Below, piece by piece: positions 58,993 through 64,000 of a stretch of 64,000 nt of DNA (within the stretch, counting starts at the first letter, position 1; every line of letters begins with the position of its first letter). The stretch is taken from contig NZ_JAMGBA010000001.1 of NCBI RefSeq assembly GCF_023516455.1, positions 930,001-994,000 on the forward strand. The letters are read 5' to 3'. The notes beneath the pieces were generated by a model that worked only from the letters and a program-made list of their open reading frames with translations, did no database searches and was not told where the DNA came from. The translations under genes were made by a program, and so were the position numbers. The stretch comes from Sphingomonas caseinilytica. GTDB lineage: Bacteria > Pseudomonadota > Alphaproteobacteria > Sphingomonadales > Sphingomonadaceae.

Positions 58993-59154
58993 TACCTTTG
59001 GGGGCGAAAAGGAGATGGTCGTCACGAAGTAAATTCGTGACGTCGGTCCTGTCCCGGCTTGCCGGGCAGGCCGCCGACATTCGACGGCTCTACGCGCTGC
59101 TGACGATTGCGATGCAATCGCTGCGCTGCGCTCGGCGTCTCATGGGTAGAAAAA

Positions 59155-59231
59155 TGGCGCGCCCGGAACGATTCGAACGTCCGACCCTCAGATTCGTAGT
59201 CTGATGCTCTATCCAGCTGAGCTACGGGCGC
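59155..59231 (-). tRNA. tRNA-Arg (ACG)
   Basis: A 77-base tRNA with the acceptor stem GCGCCCG/CGGGCGC, D arm GCTC-AGCTGGATA-GAGC, anticodon stem TCAGA/TCTGA with loop CTACGAA (anticodon ACG, read as ICG after deamination), T loop TTCGAAT and encoded CCA. Confidence 0.97.
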
Positions 59232-59323
59232 GTGCCGGGGGGTCCATTAGGGGGCAGGGCCCAAGTGCGCAACCCCCAAACGCCGACATTGCTTCGCCGG
59301 GCAGCCACCCCTAGATAGAAGGC

Positions 59324-59824
59324 ATGCGAAACCGCGTCGTACTGGTATCGATCTTGCTCGCCGCAGGTTGCTCGTCCCCGATGACGAAGGAGCCCAGCCT
59401 TGCCCCGCGCGCGGCGGAATCGATCGATCCGCGCCTGCCGATCCCGGACCCGGTTCCCACCGGAACGGTAAATGCGGAGCTTGCCGCGCGGCTGAACGCC
59501 TTGGTCGAAACCGCGCGAGCCGCGGCACCGGCATTCAATGCGCAGGAAAGCGAAGCAAGCCGACTGGCCGCCTCTGCCGGGCCGATGGCGAGCGAAAGCT
59601 GGATCGCGGCGCAGCAGGCGCTGTCGCGGTTGGTCGAACGGCATGGGGTGACGACCCGCGCCGCCGGCGACATCGACGCGCTGGCCGCAAACCGGCTGGA
59701 GGGGCAGCATTGGATCCGCCCGTCGGACCGGGAAGCGATTGCAGCAGCAGCGGCGGAAGTCGGGTCGATCAATAATGCGCAGACCGAAGCGATCCAGCGG
59801 CTTACCAGCCGACTGGCGCGCTAG
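59324..59824 (+). CDS. Small lipoprotein
   Basis: A 166-residue lipoprotein with signal MRNRVVLVSILLAAGC (lipobox LAAGC). The mature part starts Pro-rich (PDPVPTGT) and then is helical, with repeated Ala/Glu segments (LNALVETARAAAPAFNAQE, AEVGSINNAQTEAIQRL). Function unknown. The gene converges with the GNAT gene, overlapping it by four bases. Confidence 0.8.
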   Translation: MRNRVVLVSILLAAGCSSPMTKEPSLAPRAAESIDPRLPIPDPVPTGTVNAELAARLNALVETARAAAPAFNAQESEASRLAASAGPMASESWIAAQQALSRLVERHGVTTRAAGDIDALAANRLEGQHWIRPSDREAIAAAAAEVGSINNAQTEAIQRLTSRLAR

Positions 59825-60393
59825 CCCACGGCCCTTTGCCGCGCGGCGGGCCACTCGGCCGCTTCGATCGAATAGACGATCGTGGGGTTCATCGCCGGCC
59901 CCCACCTCGGATCGTCGAAGTCGAGGTCCTGCCGCCTCACCATGCCGAGACGCTTCATCAGGCCCTGGCTTTCCTCGTTGGGTCCGATGGTCAGCGCGAC
60001 GACATAGGGCGCACCGAAACGGTCGAAGGCGAGGTCGAGCGAGGCGATTGCCGCTTCCTTCGCATAGCCTTGCCCCCAGGCGCTTTCGCGTAGGCGCCAG
60101 CCGACTTCGAACTGGCCGGTGAGCGAAGTTCCTTCGGCATTGACGCGCTTCAGCCCGCAGAAGCCGAGCAACTCTCCATCGCCTTTCCGTTCGACGATCC
60201 AGAATGTGTGGCCGAAATCGCGCTGATAGCCGTCGAGGCGGGCCTTGGCGGCATCCCACACCTCCCGGCCTTGCACGCCGCCGAGATGGCGCATGACGGC
60301 GGGCGTATTCATCGCCTCGTAGAACCGGTCACTGTCCCCCTCGCCCCATTCGCGCAGGACCAGGCGATCGGTTTCGACGGCGATCCTGGTCAT
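59821..60393 (-). CDS. GNAT N-acetyltransferase, RimJ/RimL-like
   Basis: A 190-residue acetyltransferase: TDRLVLREWGEGDSDRFY, FWIVERKGDGELLGFCGL, acetyl-CoA loop AWGQGYAKEAAIASL and the GPNEESQGLMKRLGM motif. The ATG at 60393 overlaps the permease stop (ATGA). With the upstream permease and PLP decarboxylase, acetylation of a decarboxylation product is a reasonable but unproven idea. Confidence 0.9.
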   Translation of the reverse strand: MTRIAVETDRLVLREWGEGDSDRFYEAMNTPAVMRHLGGVQGREVWDAAKARLDGYQRDFGHTFWIVERKGDGELLGFCGLKRVNAEGTSLTGQFEVGWRLRESAWGQGYAKEAAIASLDLAFDRFGAPYVVALTIGPNEESQGLMKRLGMVRRQDLDFDDPRWGPAMNPTIVYSIEAAEWPAARQRAVG

Positions 60394-61649
60394 GACCGCC
60401 CCCGGCCCAACCGCGCCAAGAGGTACAGCAGGCTGCCGGCAAGCAGGAAGGCGATGAAGGCTTTCCATTCGTCGACGCGCGATTGCGATGCGGCCCACAG
60501 GCACAAGGCAGCTGATGCGAGGGGCAGCAGGATGCCGCCAATCGGCCGCAGGTTGCGCTCCTTAGCGTCGAGGCGCGGAATGGCCGCGATGCAGGCGAGA
60601 TAGGCGAACAGCCGCGACACGGTGCTGATCACGGCAAGGGTGACGAAGGTGCCCGAAAGAGCGAGCGCAAGGCCGAGGCCGCCGACGGTGACGATCGAAT
60701 TGGCCGGCGTCGAAAATCGCGGCGAGATCTTGCCGAACCAGCTTGGCAGCAAATGCTGGTCGGAAAGGCTGGAGGTGATGCGCGATATGGAGGTAACGGC
60801 GCTCAGCTGATTGGCGAGCACCGAGACGATCGCGGTGATGCCCAGCAACAGGGCTCCAGCCGGACCGAGCGACTGGGCCGCGAGATCCGCTAGCGGCGCG
60901 TCGCTTTCGCCGATGCCGGACGCGGAATAGGCGAGCTGCACGACGACGTAGAGCAAGGTGACGCCCGCTACCGTCAGGAGCAAAGCCCGGGGAATGGCGC
61001 GCTTCGGATCGCGCGTTTCGCCGGCGGGGATCGTAGCCGCCTCGAACCCGACGAAGGCATAGAGCGCGACCAGCGACACGCTTTCGACAGCGCTGAATTC
61101 CGGAAGGACTGGGGTCGGAATCGGGGCCAGCACCAGCCCGAGCGCGCCGATGAGCACCAGCGGGGCGACCTTGATCATGGTCATGGCGCCCAGCGTATCG
61201 ACCGCACGGCGGATGCCGACGACGTTGACCAGCGTGATGGCGGCAATGGTGACGATGATCGTCACAGGACCGTCCAGCGGCGGCCACAGCGCGCCGGCAT
61301 AGGCGGAGAGGACATGGGCGTTGGCCGCCAACGCCGCCGCGCGGGCCGCGTAGAGCATCCAGCCGGCCTGAAAGCCGATGAAGGGTCCGAACGCCGCGCT
61401 GGCATAAAGCTGCGGTCCGCCCGAGGAATCGAACCGGGCGGCCAGATCGGCGTAGCAAAGGGCGATCAGCATGACGCCGAGCCCCGCGATCAGCAGCAGC
61501 CACGGCGCAAAGCTGCCGACCGCCGCATCCAATTTTCCGGGCAGGCCAAAGATGGCAGCGCCGATCATGCCGTTCAGCGCGAGGAAGGCCGCGCCCCAGA
61601 TGCCGACGTCGCGGCGGGTGCCGGGTTGCTCGTCTGCAGGTTCAGCCAT
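60390..61649 (-). CDS. APC-family amino acid permease
   Basis: A 419-residue transporter with about 12 membrane helices. Helix 1 carries the APC motif MIGAAIFGLPG, and the helix 6 region AFVGFEAATIPAGETRDPKRAIPRA is typical of the family. Its start overlaps the decarboxylase stop by eight bases. Probably imports an amino acid for the decarboxylase encoded upstream, or exchanges it for the amine. Confidence 0.91.
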   Translation of the reverse strand: MAEPADEQPGTRRDVGIWGAAFLALNGMIGAAIFGLPGKLDAAVGSFAPWLLLIAGLGVMLIALCYADLAARFDSSGGPQLYASAAFGPFIGFQAGWMLYAARAAALAANAHVLSAYAGALWPPLDGPVTIIVTIAAITLVNVVGIRRAVDTLGAMTMIKVAPLVLIGALGLVLAPIPTPVLPEFSAVESVSLVALYAFVGFEAATIPAGETRDPKRAIPRALLLTVAGVTLLYVVVQLAYSASGIGESDAPLADLAAQSLGPAGALLLGITAIVSVLANQLSAVTSISRITSSLSDQHLLPSWFGKISPRFSTPANSIVTVGGLGLALALSGTFVTLAVISTVSRLFAYLACIAAIPRLDAKERNLRPIGGILLPLASAALCLWAASQSRVDEWKAFIAFLLAGSLLYLLARLGRGRS

Positions 61650-63086
61650 GCTTCACCGCATCGGCAGCGCGCGCGATGGCGCCAATGGCCTCATCGACAT
61701 GTTCGGCGTGGCTGCGGAACGACAGGATCGCGCAGCGAATGAAATATTTTCCGTCGATCCGGGTACCGCTCAGCATCACTCGCCCTTCTTGCTGCAAAAT
61801 CTGAAGCAATCGTTCACTGGCGGCATCACAATCCATGCCGTCCGGAGCGTAGCGAAAGGCGACGACCGACAGGTCCGGCGGCGGGCCGGCATCGAAATCC
61901 GGCAGTTGCGACAGAAGCGCATGGAAATATTGCGCGAGGAGCAGCTTTTCCCGCTGTGCGGCACGGAAGGCGGCGACGCCGGCCATCTGCAAGGGAAGCC
62001 ACAGCCGAAGCGCGCGGAAGTGACGCGTCAGCTCTGGCGACAGGTCCGCGGGCGACGGCCCGACTTCGCTTTCGCCCAGCGGCCGGATGTACTCTGCAGA
62101 GGCGCTGAACGCCTTTCGAAGCTGGTCGCCATCGCGCACCAGCGCGGCGCCAGTGCCGTAGGGCAGGAACAATGTCTTGTGCGGGTCGAGCGCCACGCTG
62201 TCGGCTAGCTCGATGCCACGGACTTTTTCGCGTCCTTCTTCGCACAGGGCGAAGAGGCCGCCGTAAGCCCCATCGACATGAAACCAGACGTCATGCCTGC
62301 GACAAACTTCGGCAATGGCCGGGAGCGGATCGACCGACCCAGTGTCGATGGTCCCCGCGGAGGCAATGACCAACCATGGGCGGATGCCGTCGGCGATGTC
62401 CCGCTCGATCGCCGCTTCCAGCGCGGCGACCGACATTCGGCAGCGATCGTCGGTGTCGATCAGCCGCTTGGGCGCGCGGCCGCGTCCGGCGATGTGCAGC
62501 GCCTTGTCGACGCAATAATGAGCGAAGCGGGTCGTGTAGACCGCGCCGCCGCCATCCGGATCGCGTGCTTCCCGCGCGGCAACGATCGCGGTCAGGTTGG
62601 CGATGCTGCCGCCGGAGGTCAGCGTGCCAGCGTTGGTCTTGGGATAGCCGATGACTTCGCCGAGCCAGGCGGTGCAGGCATTTTCCAGCCTGACTGCCCC
62701 GGGGCTTGCCGACGCGAAGCCCGAATATTTGTTGGAGACGGCGGCGAGGAAATCGCCGAGCGCCGAGTGGAACAGTCCCCCGCCGGGGATATAGGCCATG
62801 AACCGCGGCGAGGTGGTGGTGAAGCCGGGCTCATTTACGCATTGGCCGAAGTAGGAGAGCAGCGCATCTGGATCGCGCCCCTCTTCCGTAAATTCCGGGT
62901 CGAGCCGCTGCGCGAAAACGCCTTCCCATTCGTTGTTGGTCGGCGCGTCGGGGATGGACTCCAGATAGCCGAGCGCATGGCCGAGCACCTTGTCGCCCAG
63001 GACGCGACGCTCGCCTTCATCAGGCTCGAGCGGACGCATTTCTGTCTTGAGGGCCTCGAGTTCGGCCCTTAGCTGCTCGACGTTCA

Positions 63087-63087
<1 letters not shown>
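61642..63087 (-). CDS. PLP-dependent amino acid decarboxylase (group II)
   Basis: A 481-residue fold-type I PLP enzyme of the aromatic-amino-acid/glutamate decarboxylase group. Signatures are TSGGSIANLTAI, WFHVDGAYGG and the PLP lysine in ALDPHKTLFLPYG. Substrate specificity cannot be read. The GTG start at 63087 shares one base with the hemB stop. It is in one operon with permease and GNAT. Confidence 0.91.

Positions 63088-64000
<913 letters not shown>

Overview
The window is GC-rich, gene-dense DNA from an alphaproteobacterium, most likely of the order Sphingomonadales. Four things point there: a circularly permuted two-piece tmRNA whose tag reads ANDNEALAIAA; LytS/LytTR-type regulators; many short exported or membrane proteins of the sphingomonad type; and REP-like hairpin repeats in the gaps. 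I see no transposase, prophage, CRISPR array or rRNA. It reads as ordinary chromosome with a few orphan genes.

Layout. 1-4.8 kb: hairpin repeats, an APH-like phosphotransferase, then a three-gene operon of a CHASE2 nucleotidyl cyclase, an exported protein and a Popeye-like membrane cyclic-nucleotide sensor. 4.8-13.4 kb: M3 peptidase, a lemA-TPM-TPM-Nudix operon (minus strand), mscL, a lipoprotein and an amidohydrolase. 13.4-13.8 kb: tmRNA. 13.9-19.7 kb: small lipoprotein, Nudix, SWIB protein, a divergent peptidoglycan-recycling pair (LD-carboxypeptidase and Mpl-like ligase), a 2H-like/HAD gene pair and small hypotheticals. 19.8-26.9 kb: LytS/LytTR two-component system, dicarboxylate symporter with an exported methyltransferase-like protein, and an exported FAD oxidase with an exported RidA. 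27.1-27.56 kb: no convincing gene, but a candidate structured RNA. 27.7-39.4 kb: GFA protein, UvrD/PcrA helicase, LprI-metallo-beta-lactamase fusion, S9 peptidase, a 577-residue orphan, GNAT, hemerythrin and serine hydrolase. 39.5-47.5 kb: lapA-like, pyrF, accD, folC, ampG, Rieske oxygenase, response regulator, rluB-like and rsmD. 47.5-50.6 kb: korA, a 28-residue membrane microprotein and korB. 50.7-56.5 kb: a gene split by a nonsense codon, rppH, a glycine-zipper microprotein, and an arginine-succinyltransferase cluster (M20 hydrolase, astA, astB). 56.6-64 kb: small unknowns with CtrA-like sites, a proline-rich outer membrane protein, tRNA-Arg, and an operon of hemB (cut by the window edge), PLP decarboxylase, APC permease and GNAT.

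Genes that appear to work together: cyclase plus membrane cNMP sensor; LD-carboxypeptidase, Mpl and AmpG in peptidoglycan recycling; exported oxidase plus exported RidA; KorAB ferredoxin-linked 2-oxoacid oxidation; AST arginine catabolism; decarboxylase, permease and acetyltransferase.

Starts were often moved inward from the longest open frame to the codon with a Shine-Dalgarno sequence or a sensible signal peptide. Several genes shorter than 60 codons were found by reading intergenic sequence directly. All function calls are from motif recognition by eye; no database search was run.
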